Of a stretch of 64,000 nucleotides of DNA, positions 46,283-57,576 are shown one piece after another; within the stretch, counting starts at the first letter, position 1, and each line of letters begins with the position of its first letter. Origin of the DNA: Karstenula rhodostoma CBS 690.94 (lineage: Eukaryota > Ascomycota > Dothideomycetes > Pleosporales > Didymosphaeriaceae); NCBI GenBank assembly GCA_010093485.1, contig MU001495.1, positions 1,569,470 to 1,633,469 of the forward strand. Reading direction: 5' to 3'. The notes under the pieces were generated by a model. The model had not been told where the DNA came from, did not search any database, and was given only the letters and a program-made list of their open reading frames with translations. Made by a program: the position numbers and the translations under genes.

Positions 46283-48279
46283 ATGGATCCTGAGAGCGCC
46301 GCTTTCCAGCCTCGCGACGACTTCTGGCAAATACAAGACGATATGCTCCGCATGCATCAATCCCAACAGGAGCTTTCAGATCGTGTGTCTCGCTTGGAGC
46401 GTCGAAACGAGGACGATTCGCGTCTGAAGAACGTCTGGGGCGGTACATCGCCTTTCCCCTCGGTGCTGGGAGGCACCCCTCAGCAAGGTGCGACACCCGT
46501 ACAGTTTCGTGTTCCAGTTGGGCCTCACATTGTGCCACCTAGGAGAGCCTAGGCCACAGTGTGTGTGCTAACCTTGGACGTGAGATTGTATGCCCCCTCG
46601 TAGCATCGACGTTGATGTGCTATAGTTCCTCTGCAACAGCCGACGGCCGATAGATTCAGCAACTTCGACGACCACTCGTCTGCTTTAATCAATGACCTAC
46701 ATCTTGACGCCGACGAAGAGCCCCGCCGTCTCGGAACAACGTCGCGTGCGAACAGCGTGCGTTTCGATGAGACCGCGAACCACGGCCACTGGTCTCGGCC
46801 GTCGATGGACTTCATAACCCGAACTGGCAGCGGTATGGGCGGTCACGCCATGAGCGAGCGAAGCTACTCACATAAGTCGCTTGGAGGGCAGGTACGTGAC
46901 CCTGAACATCAATAGTGGCAAACCTTCACCTTACGTTCTGGAGTTTGGGTGCTCTGCAAACTCGAATCTCGTTCACTCGGACTATACTGATCACACTTAT
47001 GTTCTTGTAGAGCTCAGCGGGTCAATCAGTTCATTCGGCAACATCGGGACGGGCCAACAGCCTGACGGGTTACGGATTGAGCGCGGAAGCTCCTGGTTTA
47101 GCGCCTGGTCTCTTCATCCTCGGTTCGGTTCCTGCTATAATACGTTGCTGGCTCACTACCACGTTCAAGCATGACACCATGTTGTACGCTGCAGTTTGCA
47201 GTGGTTCTTATGCATCATTTCTTGATCTTCGGCTCGTCAACAGACTAGGCTTCCAAGACCGTGTTACTAGGAACAACGACGGCCGCCGCACAATCAAGTT
47301 ACCCATGTATCTCCCGGAAGCTGTACCGGTATCTGCGTCATCGCATGCTAGCAGTCCTACGCCTCAACTGCCCTCACTGACCATCGAATTCACTGTTGTT
47401 GAGAATTACAATGATGAGACGGACAGCAAAGCCATCCAGATCTTCCTTGGAAGTGACATGTTGCGGGCTCACAACGCAGATATCCTGCTGTCTTCTAATC
47501 AGCTTACTCTATACGACGACGATATGAGTAAGCTCAGAATTCCTCTGGTTCGCCCGGAAGATGAGCATACGTTCAAATCTTTATACATTACAAGTGGATC
47601 CCAGGACCGTACTCAGACGCAGCTCGGGGTGGAGGAACAGTCACCGCTACCGACGAAGTCTTCGACACGAAAGGAGGCACGTGACGCTCCGCATACAGGA
47701 CTTCCAAGTAGGTCTATTGCAGCTGCTGTGAAAGCTGCGGATTCGGCAACTACCAGTGGCTCCGAAGATGGTTCGGTAGGCCGACGAAGCCTCGAACAAC
47801 GTCCACGCCTAGGTCTCTCCATAAGCTCGCGAACCGAATCGAGAGATGCTCAGGAGGCAAGCCCAGGCGGTGCGACGGCACGTGCAGGATCTTCTCCGGC
47901 TATTTGGAGCAATTGGCGACGTGACACAGAGAAACCCGGGCCCACGGATTGGGCAAACTTGGGTAAGACCCCGGCTCCAGCCTACCAACGACGCGACACG
48001 GGTATCAAGGTATTGAAGAAGCCGGGGGTGCGCACGGTGTCCACCAGTACACCGCAAGGCTCCTCACCTTCTGTCGCTGGGCAGTCTCGCTTTTTTGACG
48101 ACGGAAAGCGGAGAGAGGAAACCCCGGATGAGGGTGAGGGCAGTGTGCCGCCGCTGAAGCGCTCAGTGTCGGGAGAGAAGTTCAAGGAGAACATGGCCAT
48201 TCTAACGAAGAATCGATCTGCGAACCCAGTTGGTGGCGCTTCTGCTTTCCCATGGCTGAATGCGGGAGGCTCCAAATGA
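46283..48279 (+). CDS. Conserved Pezizomycotina protein with retropepsin-like core lacking the catalytic Asp
   Basis: Exons join(46283..46487, 46626..46891, 47011..48279) give 579 residues. Similar proteins are often labelled ubiquitin hydrolase 19 in databases (from memory), but there is no Cys or His box of that family here. The N-terminus (MDPESAAFQPRDDFWQIQ, a short coiled coil, then NVWGGTSPFPSVLGG) is well conserved in my recollection. Residues 200-325 read like a single-domain aspartyl protease: GLFILGSVPAIIRCW, then LYAAVCSGSYASFLDLRLV where a retropepsin has D-S/T-G, then FLGSDMLRAHNADILL and LTLYDDD. Cys220 takes the catalytic Asp place. The C-terminal 230 residues are disordered. 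Introns 1 (138) and 2 (119) are long for this window; the acceptor at 46625 is the choice that keeps the frame. Function is unknown. Confidence 0.75.
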
Positions 48280-49161
48280 GGGCAGGCGGAATGATGTGCA
48301 TGTTTGTTACGAAATACCCAAGCATATGTTGGGCGTCGAGCACTCGATGGACCTCAGCCTAACGAAAAAATAAAAGCTGGTCTAGTTGCCGAAAGTGCTC
48401 GCACTCATTCCAGTCGGCGCGAAGAGTACATACCGCGGTCTCAAACGATGTGGTGTCAGGTCGCAATACATGCAAGTGAGACATGGGGAATGCTTGATGT
48501 CCAGCGCCCCAGATGACAGTGATCATGTTTTGACGGTCGCTGCTTCGTGGCAAGTCTAAGCGCGCGGGCGTGTCTTTCCCAACCTGTGATCGAGTAGCTG
48601 GGCGGCCGATTCAAGCAAGGCTGGCGAACGCGTTTGAGTGGCTGTTGCTATGCGGCACATCGGCGTACCTGGACCGGGTTTGCTGCTGCGGCGTGCGTAG
48701 AGGTTTGGTTTGGTCGCCGGCGCCAAGAGCCCAGCTGCAGCTCATTTTCAACTGGGAGGCGGTAGACGCCAAATGTTGATAATTCTTCACTCCCTCCGCT
48801 TGCTCCCCCCACGAAACATTGCTGTTGCCGCACAGACGTCACCAGCCTGCTGCACCCCCCGAAGTCGCAGGCCGCAGTCCGCTGGTGCAGTCACGCGTCG
48901 CCTACGCAAACGCTGCCCGCCTGCCTGTGTGAGCTTCTCCGGGGAAGCTCGCCAGGCCCACCTGCCTTCACCACGGCCTCCAAGAAGCGAAAGACTGCGA
49001 CAGGCGCCTTGCACAGCAATCCACCGCACGGTCAGGACAAGGGAGCGATTTCACCTTCACCGCATGAGGGCGCCCGCCTAGATTCGCCGCGCTCGTCCCC
49101 ACTCCCCGCCTCAACCACCTCGCGCAACTCAGCATCACCGCCTCGTTTTCTGCCTCCGCAC
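48280..49161. promoter_or_regulatory. Intergenic region, possible missing 5' coding part of UBP12
   Basis: Mostly unassigned. From about 48961 to 49161 the reading frame of the downstream gene is open and protein-like (ASKKRKTATGALHSNPPHG, then PPRFLPPH), so a 5' exon with its own ATG probably lies in this region. Confidence 0.5.
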
Positions 49162-52100
49162 ATGAAGAGCGAGATCCTCGACGCGGTCAACGAGCCCTCG
49201 ACGTCAACCCGCGACACCCCGCCCACCGTGAGCTCCCCGAGCGAGGCGTACGCGAACATGACCCTCGACGGCGAGCACGACGCAGACTGCAACCGCTCCG
49301 CAGACCAGCGTCCGCCCCCGCGGGCGTCCTCGCCAGCCAAACGGCTGCACTCCGACATGGACGACGGTAGCATGGACGTGGACAGCGCCGCGCCCGCCCG
49401 AAGAGGCAGCGGCCAGTCAAGCCCACTTGCCGCCAAACCACCGCCGGCTGCCTCAGCTCGCAGTTTGCGCTCCACATCCGTAGAGATGGCCGACATCGCC
49501 TCTAACGGCGCCAGCGCTGCCAGTTCCGACTCGACCCTGGCCTCGAATGCAGACTCGGTAGCGACCAGCGTGTCTAACACACCGCCTGCAGACGCGCCCA
49601 CCCTGAACGACCAGGTCGATAAAGTGCTTGCCCTGTCGCGGAAAGCACTACAGGATCGCCAGGTTGGCTATGTCGTCTCTCAGAAGTGGTTACAACGCGT
49701 CTGGGCGCGAACCCCTCAGTATGCCGACAAGCAACATGAGTTCAACAAGTCAGCGTTGGAAGGCGAGATCGGGGCTGTAGATAATTCCGATCTCGTTGAT
49801 ACAGGTACGTTCTCAAAGCCGCATATCATGTGTGCGCATCATGTTCTGACATCCACAGCCGCTCTTTCCAAAGACTTGGCCGATCAAAAAGGCGACGATT
49901 TCGTTCCACTCCGACCCGGTCTCCTGTACGAGCATGACTACGAGATCCTCCCTGCCGAGGCATGGGAGTTAGTCATTACGTGGTACGGAGTCAAGGAGGG
50001 CACACCGGTGATTCGACGTTACGTTCACAACACTAGTTCCAATGAGTTCGCCGAGAATCTGCAATACGAAATCTATCCACCTATTTTTACAATTCGCAAA
50101 GTTCGCAAGACTTCACTCGCGGCACACCAACCTGCCAAAAGACTCGTTGCAAGCCGAGCTGACAGCTTTGCCGATTTCATCAGGGCGGCGAAGCTGGCTG
50201 CCGGTATTGCCAAAAACAATGTACGAGTTTGGAGACTACTCAATCCTTCAACTGCCGCCTCGGACCAAGCGCCTCTTCAACACGCAACCGGCATACTTAC
50301 ACCCGAAGCGTCCCCCCCTCCACCTGCGACTCTCCCCCTCGTCATTGACGCAGCCAGCTTGACAAGCCTAGACATCGGCACTCAACGCGAGGAAGTGACT
50401 GGCAAAGATGAATTGGCCAACGAGATCTTTAACAACGATCTGAACCTCGCTGGAGCGGGTCTTGCTGAGGATCAGACTCTCGTACTGGAAGAGCAAGACG
50501 AGAATGGCGAGTACATTACAGGGACATTTTCACGGCCTGCCAAGAAGCCCAGTGCAGGCAACAAGCCTAGTATCTCGAAGAGTACACCCAACAGCGGTCG
50601 AAGCACTCCGGCTCTGTCAGGGGCAATGACGCGAGGTCGAACCCGAAACGGAAAGACTCGAGGAACTACTGGTCTCACGAACCTCGGGAATACCTGCTAC
50701 ATGAACTCTGCTCTTCAGTGTATTCGTAGCGTCGAAGAACTGACGATCTATTTCCTTGCTAGCGAATTCAAGCGCGACATTAACTCTGACAACCCTCTTG
50801 GGCACGGCGGTGCCATCGCCAAAGCATATGCCGGACTCATTGCTTCTATCTACGATGAGGGTGGCCAGTCGTCGTTCGCTCCCAAGAACTTCAAAAACAC
50901 TTTGGGTAGAGCAGCACCAATCTTCTCGGGCTATGGGCAGCAGGACTCACAAGAGTTTCTGAGCTTTCTTGTGGACGGGTTACACGAAGATCTTAACAGG
51001 ATCAAAAAGAAGCCTTACACAGAATACCCTGAGTCCGACGACAACACTGTGAATGACCCTGAAGCTATAAAGGCGTTGGGCAACAAATTCCGCGATATCC
51101 ACCACTCTCGAAACGACTCCGTAGCCATGGACCTGTTCAACGGCTTCTACAAAAACACCATGGTATGCCCTGATTGCAACAGAGTGAGCATCACCTTCGA
51201 TCCGTACAGTCTGGTGACCCTTCAACTGCCCATCGAACAAACATGGCAACACACTATCAAGTATGTTCCCCTTTACGGGAAAATGTGGGAGGTTGAGGTC
51301 GACATCGACAAGAACGCAACCATCAAGCAACTGAAAGAGTATGTGGGCAAGCGTTTCGGCGTCGAGTGGAATCGCCTGATGGTATCCGAAGTTTACAGTC
51401 ACAAGTTCTACCGCCACATGGATGACCAAGACACGATTGCGGAGTGCAATATCCAGGCGCGAGATGAATTCTACGCTTTTGAGCTCGAAGCCGTTCCGTC
51501 CAACTGGCCTAGTCCCAAGAAGAAGAACAAGTATACTTCAAGCATCTTCGCTAACGACTCCGACATCGATATACCCAAGTCCAAGCACGCGCACCACGAT
51601 AGAGTCTTGGTCCCTATATTCCATCGTAAGCCTACTTCCACATCATACCGAGCACAAGGGTGGGCAGTAGAACTATGGCCATCATACATCTTGGTGGATC
51701 GGGCAGAAGCTAAGGACTACGATGCGATCCTCAAGAAGGTTCTGGCCAAAGTTGCCCAGATGACTACTCGCGATATCCTTACCGAAGGGGACACATCTTC
51801 AGCACAGTCCGCGTCTAGCTCGGACGTAGTATTGACGACAGAAGAGGATGCATCGCCCAACGGTGATCCTCGTGTTCAGGACGGATCGATCGAAGGCGAA
51901 GACATGGTAGAGGTGACGATGACAGAGCCCAGAGAGACTCCGGCCAAAATCCCGAAAGCTGACAACGACCTGCCTGAGGTTCTTCGACCGGGCAACTTCC
52001 TCCCACCCCAATTCCGGAATTTATTCGAAATGAAATATGCGCGAAGTGGCAAGGAGTACCTGCCCACTGGATGGAACAGCCTCGACGCCAACAAAAGCTA

Positions 52101-53765
52101 CGATCCCATCTCGAAGCGTGTTCGTGTTCCTTCGACTCGCGCCTCCTCAGTTCAATCTCTGGAGGCCGGTAGCGATGCTACGTCAAGCGACGCGGATGAA
52201 GACGAGAATGTACAATTCTCTGCCGATGCTCAAAGCTCCATAGAACTCACGAATCAGAGCAGTGATGAGGACATGCAGCCTTCTGTCGAAGAGCCCCCTG
52301 CATTCTCTCGCGGTGGTCGACAAAAGAATAAGAAGTCGCGAAAAATGACGAAGCAGGAGCGTAAGCACATGCGTAACAAAAACTTCAACAAGGGAAAGAA
52401 GGGCAAGAATCCTTATCATATGGAGCAGCCATCCCAATCGTACGACGAACCAGAGGACGAGGACGATGAGCGGTTGATCAAGCTGGGCGAAAGCATCATT
52501 CTTGACTGGGATGCTGATGCTTGGGATGCTCTTTTCGGCGCCACTTCCTACGATGACTCACGAGGTAGAAGTGCTATGACCGATGTCGAGACCTGGGAAG
52601 ACAAGGACCTTCAAGCTAAGAAGGCCAAACGGGCTGCTCGAAAGAAGAACGGTCTCACACTGGAAGAATGCTTCGCTGAGACCTCTAAGAGTGAGGTACT
52701 CTCAGAGGATAATGCGTGGTACTGCAGTCGTTGCAAAGAACTTCGCCGCGCCACAAAGACACTCGAAATCTGGACAGCGCCCGACATTCTCGTCGTACAT
52801 CTCAAGCGATTTAGCTCACACCGCGTTTTCCGAGACAAAGTTGATGCCCTCGTTGATTTCCCTATCGAAGGATTGGATCTGTCTGAACGGGTTGGGCTTC
52901 ACGAAGGCAAGGACTTGGTATACGATCTGTTCGCAGTTGACAACCATTACGGTGGCCTTGGTGGAGGTCACTACACTGCCTACGCCAAGAATTTCTTCGA
53001 CGGGCAGTGGTATGAGTACAACGGTACGCCTCTCTCCTTTCCCAAAACCATGATCACACTTGCTGACACAGCACAGATTCTAGCGTGTCGAAGAAGTCCA
53101 ATCCAAGACAGGTTATATCGACAGCTGCCTACCTTCTTTTCTACCGGCGTCGCTCAAGTGGCCCTTTAGGTCCTCCCGAACTCCAGAGCATCGTCAACAA
53201 GTGGCGGAATCCCGACTCTGAAGCCGCTGGCGCCTCAGAAGAAGAAGAAGCCACCTCCCGCAACGTCTCGCCTTCGGGAAACGGCTTGCGCCTCGGCGGC
53301 TCGTCCCGCAATGGTTCGTCGAGCGCTTTCGGAGCCGGGAACGGAACGGTAGTCGGAGCCCTGCGCGGGGGTGGTTCGGACTCGGGAGCAGGGAGCCTTC
53401 TGCGGAACGGAGTCGGAGCCGGGAACCTCGATGACGAAAGCCCACCGGAATATGACGAGGGCTATGCGGATGACGATGATGTTGCGGGCGCATATTCTAC
53501 TAATCTGGAAGACGTATATCCGCCATTGCACAGCCGACTTGGAGGATCTCCCAATTGGAGTTTTAACAATGTCGAAAGGGCCCGCGACGACGGCGACAGC
53601 GATGCCGTGGCCTTCGACGATGAAGAACGGGATCGCATGGTGGAAGACTTTGGTGATGAGATGAGTTTTGCGCCCGGGAACAGCTCGCCAGTGGGGATGG
53701 AACATGTCGCGCCCGTAGCGGTCGATGATGCGGAGCTGGCAGAGATTCACATCAAAGAGGACTAG
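49162..53765 (+). CDS. Ubiquitin carboxyl-terminal hydrolase, UBP12/USP15 type
   Basis: Cysteine protease that removes ubiquitin from proteins. Exons join(49162..49804, 49859..53023, 53077..53765) give 1498 residues from the first ATG; upstream codons look coding, so the true N-terminus may be longer. A DUSP domain (about 155-290, WLQRVWARTPQYA to AEAWELVITWYG) is followed by a ubiquitin-like region and the catalytic domain. The Cys box is GLTNLGNTCYMNSALQC with Cys494; the His box is GGLGGGHYTAYAKNF with His1252 followed by WYEYND. A zinc-binding CPDC and CSRC pair lies in the fingers region, and a long acidic/basic insert (about 1040-1160) splits the catalytic core, as in UBP12. The last intron is needed to reach YNDSSVSKKSNP and AAYLLFYRRR. 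The C-terminal tail is Gly/Ser-rich and acidic. Confidence 0.92.
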
Positions 53766-54690
53766 GCGGCTTGGACATCTTGATTTGATCCTTCCTTCCA
53801 TTCTTTCTTCAATGCATTTCTAGCTTCCAGGAGGAAAAGTACTTGTTTATCACCCCAGCGCTCATGGCGTGGGTCCGGGTTCCGACGTGTATTGCATTGC
53901 GTTGCATGTCACGACGATTGTTTAGATAGATGATACTGACGACGCGGAAGACGCGTGGCGTACATGAGTTACGTGGGTTGGTATGGCAATGGTATAAGGG
54001 GGTGCGGCGCGGTGGGGCGGTGGCTCGGGGCGTTGTATGCATTAGAGGGCGCGAATGGAAAGCTTTCGTAGAACTCAATGGTTGGGTATCGTCTTGCTTG
54101 ACTATTATATCTTTCGCATCCGTGCTCATAGTGTCGCGCGGACTCGAAGGTCTTTGGTATCTGAGCGAGACAATGTTCAATTGGGGCATCATTCCTGACC
54201 AACTTACGATCGCTCAACTGTGCTAAACTGGTGTCACCTAAGGGGCGCACACAACGACCATCGCTTTCTTCCATCACACCCTCTCACAAGAAGGTGAACA
54301 CCGGCGATATAGTATTAGGGTAAGATTATAAATTTGTATAGCCGCCTAAGTTACTCTAGGATTAACTATTCTATATCTGATGACTAGCGTAATTTCACTT
54401 ACTAACATAAATTACAACGTTGTGTCACATGCAATGCACAGCCTTGGCAGCTGTTCCGCATCCACTCGCTGACAACTCGATGGAAGAAGGGCCTCCGCGC
54501 AAGACTGGTATGATCAAACTTAACTACTGTACTCCGTGTGCAGTGAGCGTGACGAGTGAGCCGACTGTCCCGTCGGTGTGCCTCGGCAATTTTACGAACA
54601 CTGCTTCGCTCGTACCGAACGGTTATCCACGGTATAACGGGGTTGGCTCATCGAGTATCGTATTATAAGTACTGTTGGTTTCGGTGCGAT
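53766..54690. promoter_or_regulatory. Intergenic region with inverted repeat copy
   Basis: 3' flank of UBP12 and promoter of the CoA-transferase. Repeat copy B starts about 400 bases before the start codon. The segment from about 54290 to 54420 is A+T-rich. No gene recognised. Confidence 0.5.
54293..54382 (+). repeat. GGTGAACACC-family repeat, copy B (inverted relative to copy C)
   Basis: Collinear with copy A over 90 bases without gaps (68 identical). 17 of the 22 differences are transitions and 14 of these are C to T or G to A in this copy. Its outer 52 bases (54290-54341) match the reverse complement of 57192-57243 at 47 positions. Confidence 0.75.
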
Positions 54691-56238
54691 ATGATGATGT
54701 GTTCTGTGGCCTTGAAAAAACAGCATCAAAAGATGGGTCCACCCTTACGTGAAAGAGTACTTCACCAGCCAGCCGGTACGGTAGTCCTAAACCGACGGAG
54801 CTTCAGCACCCTGGATTCCATTACCCATATCTGGAGAACGCTCGGTCTGCCTAACGACGCTCTGAAATCACTGAACCTCGTCGAGGATGCCAATCTCTTC
54901 TCGTCTTCCTTCAAGGTCAGCCACCTGGCTCATGCTTCCATCGCGCTATCAGCACTTGCAGCGGCCTTGATGTGGTCTACACGAACCAACAAACCAGTAC
55001 CCGTTGTTTCGGTTTCCAGGGAGCATGCGTGTGCCGAGTTTATCTCTGAGCGGCTGTATACGCTGAACGGGAAGCGACTTCCGTCTCCATTTGGAAACCT
55101 CGGCGGTCTTCACAAAACTGCTGACGGGTATGTTCGGATGCACGACGGTTTTTCTCATCACCGAGATAATGCTCTCAAACTCTTGGCCCTTTACCCATGC
55201 CAACTGTACCCGAGTAGGGATGAAGTAGCTCTTAACATGTTAGGGTGGTCAGCCGTCGAGCTCGAAAAGGCTGCATTTGAGAATGGAGCTGTTATCGTGG
55301 CACTGCGTTCATTCCAGGAATGGGATGCCCTTCCCCAGGCCAAGGTTGCTGTGAACTTCCCAATCAGATTGCAGAAAATTGGTGGCGAACGCCCACCCGT
55401 TCCTCTACCTTTGGGTGCAGATGCAATCAAGTATTGCTTACAGGGTGTGCGCATTGTGGAGCTGAGCCGTGTCATCGCCGGCCCAGTGGCTGGAAGGACC
55501 CTCGCTGCTCATGGTGCAGACGTAATTTGGGTGACCTCACCGACACTGCCAAACCAACCGGAGCTCGATATCGACATGGCGAGAGGAAAGCGCACAGTAC
55601 AACTCGACATCAAGAATTCCCAAGACAAAGCGCAACTGCTGGAGTTGATTCGCACGGCTGACGTCTTCCTTTCAAGCTACCGACCAGGCAGTTTAGCTGC
55701 GCAAGGCTTCTCATCAGAAGAGCTTGTCAAGATTAATCCGAACCTGGTAATCGCGACTCTGACTGCTTGGGGAGAGGATGGCCCTTGGGCAAAGAACCGT
55801 GGATTCGACTCGCTTGTACAAGCAGCATCGGGAATAAATGTTGCAGAAGCAGAACACTTTGGCTCAGACGAGCCTGCTAGAGTCCTTCCTTGTCAAGCCC
55901 TTGATCACGGGTCTGGCTATCTTCTGGCTACTGGAATTATGGCCGCACTATACAAGCGCACAATAAGTGGCGGGGCCTACGAGGTGCACGTTTCACTCGC
56001 TGGCGTTATGAAATACCTACGGTCCTTGGGCCAGCTGCCCAAGGAATCTCGCGAGTACAATGGAAGCCCTGACTTTAAGGTCACCGAAAAGTACATGGAA
56101 ACGAAGACCACCGCGCTCGGCGTGTTGAAAGCGATTACACACTCGGCATCGATCAACGGGGTTAATATAGGATACGAGATCATGCCAAAACCTCTTGGAG
56201 GTGATGATCCAACCTGGCTCCCTTCTATTGGGAAATAG
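54691..56238 (+). CDS. CaiB/BaiF family III CoA-transferase
   Basis: Predicted enzyme moving CoA between carboxylic acids; substrates are unknown. Length is 515 residues from the first of three consecutive ATGs (54691); Met15 at 54733 is an equally good start. It has the two-part layout of the fungal branch: an N-terminal half (SITHIWRTLGLPNDALKS, SVSREHACAEFISERLY, LGGLHKTADGYVRMHDGF), then a CaiB core with GVRIVELSRVIAGPVAGRTL, DMARGKRTVQLDI, and AWGEDGPWAKNRGFDSLVQA. The Asp in GFDS is in the position of the acyl-carrying Asp of the family. The sequence is intact to the stop, with no intron. It is bracketed by inverted copies of a short repeat 2.85 kb apart, unusual for a gene in this window, and its neighbours show repeat-driven rearrangement. 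Horizontal or transposon-assisted movement is possible but not shown. Confidence 0.85.
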   Translation: MMMCSVALKKQHQKMGPPLRERVLHQPAGTVVLNRRSFSTLDSITHIWRTLGLPNDALKSLNLVEDANLFSSSFKVSHLAHASIALSALAAALMWSTRTNKPVPVVSVSREHACAEFISERLYTLNGKRLPSPFGNLGGLHKTADGYVRMHDGFSHHRDNALKLLALYPCQLYPSRDEVALNMLGWSAVELEKAAFENGAVIVALRSFQEWDALPQAKVAVNFPIRLQKIGGERPPVPLPLGADAIKYCLQGVRIVELSRVIAGPVAGRTLAAHGADVIWVTSPTLPNQPELDIDMARGKRTVQLDIKNSQDKAQLLELIRTADVFLSSYRPGSLAAQGFSSEELVKINPNLVIATLTAWGEDGPWAKNRGFDSLVQAASGINVAEAEHFGSDEPARVLPCQALDHGSGYLLATGIMAALYKRTISGGAYEVHVSLAGVMKYLRSLGQLPKESREYNGSPDFKVTEKYMETKTTALGVLKAITHSASINGVNIGYEIMPKPLGGDDPTWLPSIGK

Positions 56239-56506
56239 GCCTGTTCCATTCGCCGTCCGACACTGTAAACAAGAGGAACGGCCGACATTTTATTCATGGG
56301 TATCAGCAACTGTGTGCTTTCAATTAGGTAGAAGCTATGGTGCGGTGAAAGATACTGTTGCGAACTATGCGCACAGATCAACCGTAGGGTCAGGTCTAAC
56401 AGACCGTACGCACACGCCACGACTTCATAAACACAGAATTAATTACTAGGGCGTGTTGTATCGACCCCTCCTCGCACCTAAATCGGATCTTTTCCCAACT
56501 TCCATC

Positions 56507-56782
56507 ATGCTTTACCTGGTCAATAACCTCCTGACGTTCATTATGGAAGCGAGCATGATGTGTTCCCCACTTCCGTGAGTATTAATATATACTTTTCTCT
56601 ATATTCATCCGCTCACTAACATCGTCCCCAGTCCTATCAGTCGCTATCTTACAAACCACTGGATCATCATCCGTGGTTTCCCCGTGCCGAAAGGCGGTTT
56701 ATTGCAAGAGTTGGTCGATGTCTATGAGGAGGGTGAAGAGGAGATGGATCTATCTGAAGCTCAGCAGTTGCTCGCGATGTAA
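56507..56782 (+). CDS. Possible small spliced gene (72 residues)
   Basis: Join(56507..56574, 56632..56782) encodes MLYLVNNLLTFIMEASMM to DLSEAQQLLAM. The 57-base intron has strong signals: donor GTGAGT, branch CTCACTAAC, acceptor CCCCAG. The first exon is hydrophobic; the second contains HWIIIRGFPVPKGG and an acidic helix. Not recognised; it may be the surviving start of a larger decayed gene. Supported only by the clean splice structure and frame. Confidence 0.3.
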
Positions 56783-57180
56783 CCTCGGCTCATGGGACCT
56801 GAATTTCACTGCCAAAGGAGATGGGACAAGCGTGGTTCAGTCCTCAAATGGACCTGGTATACACTCCTGGCTAGTTAGTTAACACTGAGAAATGTTAGCC
56901 TTGGAAGCTGTGTTATCTCTTGAAATCGATCCTCATTGATATACCCTTTTCAGTTCAGCTCAGCGGATCAAATTCTACCAGTAAAGGCTTCATGGACAGA
57001 TGCTACAAGCTCCCGCCACAGTTGGGTTGGAGTCATTGTTGAAGCTAAGAACAAACGTGCCACGCCTATTGGGCTGCAGTATATGGTTGTGCTGCCAATC
57101 TGAGAGCCCGTCAGCACACGTTACCACGATCATCACGAGTCACTTACTACTTGGGGTTGGAAGTCGTATGGGCCTTGTAT

Positions 57181-57240
57181 AACTCAGCTTACTATATAAA
57201 TTTATAATCTTGACCTAGTACTGTATCGCCGGTGTTCACC
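57181..57240 (-). repeat. GGTGAACACC-family repeat, copy C
   Basis: About 60 bases collinear with copy A from the GGTGAACACC end; homology fades beyond 57181. Inverted relative to copy B. Confidence 0.75.
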
Positions 57241-57576
57241 TTCCCGGGAGAGTGCACCGTACCTGCATTAGTGTGGCTAGCGCGGAACGTGTGCCACCGA
57301 CTGAGCGCTCAGAAGTGATTGCACGTTTGGCAGCTCGAATTTCACCACATCAGAGAGGCGGAACTCGAGATTTTCATTGAAGTGAGACGTCGCACAAGAA
57401 AAAGTGGTCTGCATATTTCAGACACTGACGTCATCAACTCGCACCTACCACATCTCATATTCAACGCCGCACCCAGACAAGTGTCATCAAACAACGGCCT
57501 CGCTTCGACGCTGACAACCAATATCGAAAAATACTTCGTAACCTCTCACATATCCCCACCAAAAAACACAAGCACA

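Larger units (their letters stand above)
56239..57576. other. Intergenic region between the CoA-transferase and the Kelch gene
   Basis: Holds one small spliced frame (56507-56782) and repeat copy C (57181-57240). Otherwise nothing recognised. Confidence 0.45.

Noticed and set aside
54290..57243. Complete DNA transposon
   Set aside because: No transposase, integrase or reverse transcriptase frame lies between the inverted repeats and no target-site duplication is evident; kept only as a repeat-bracketed segment.
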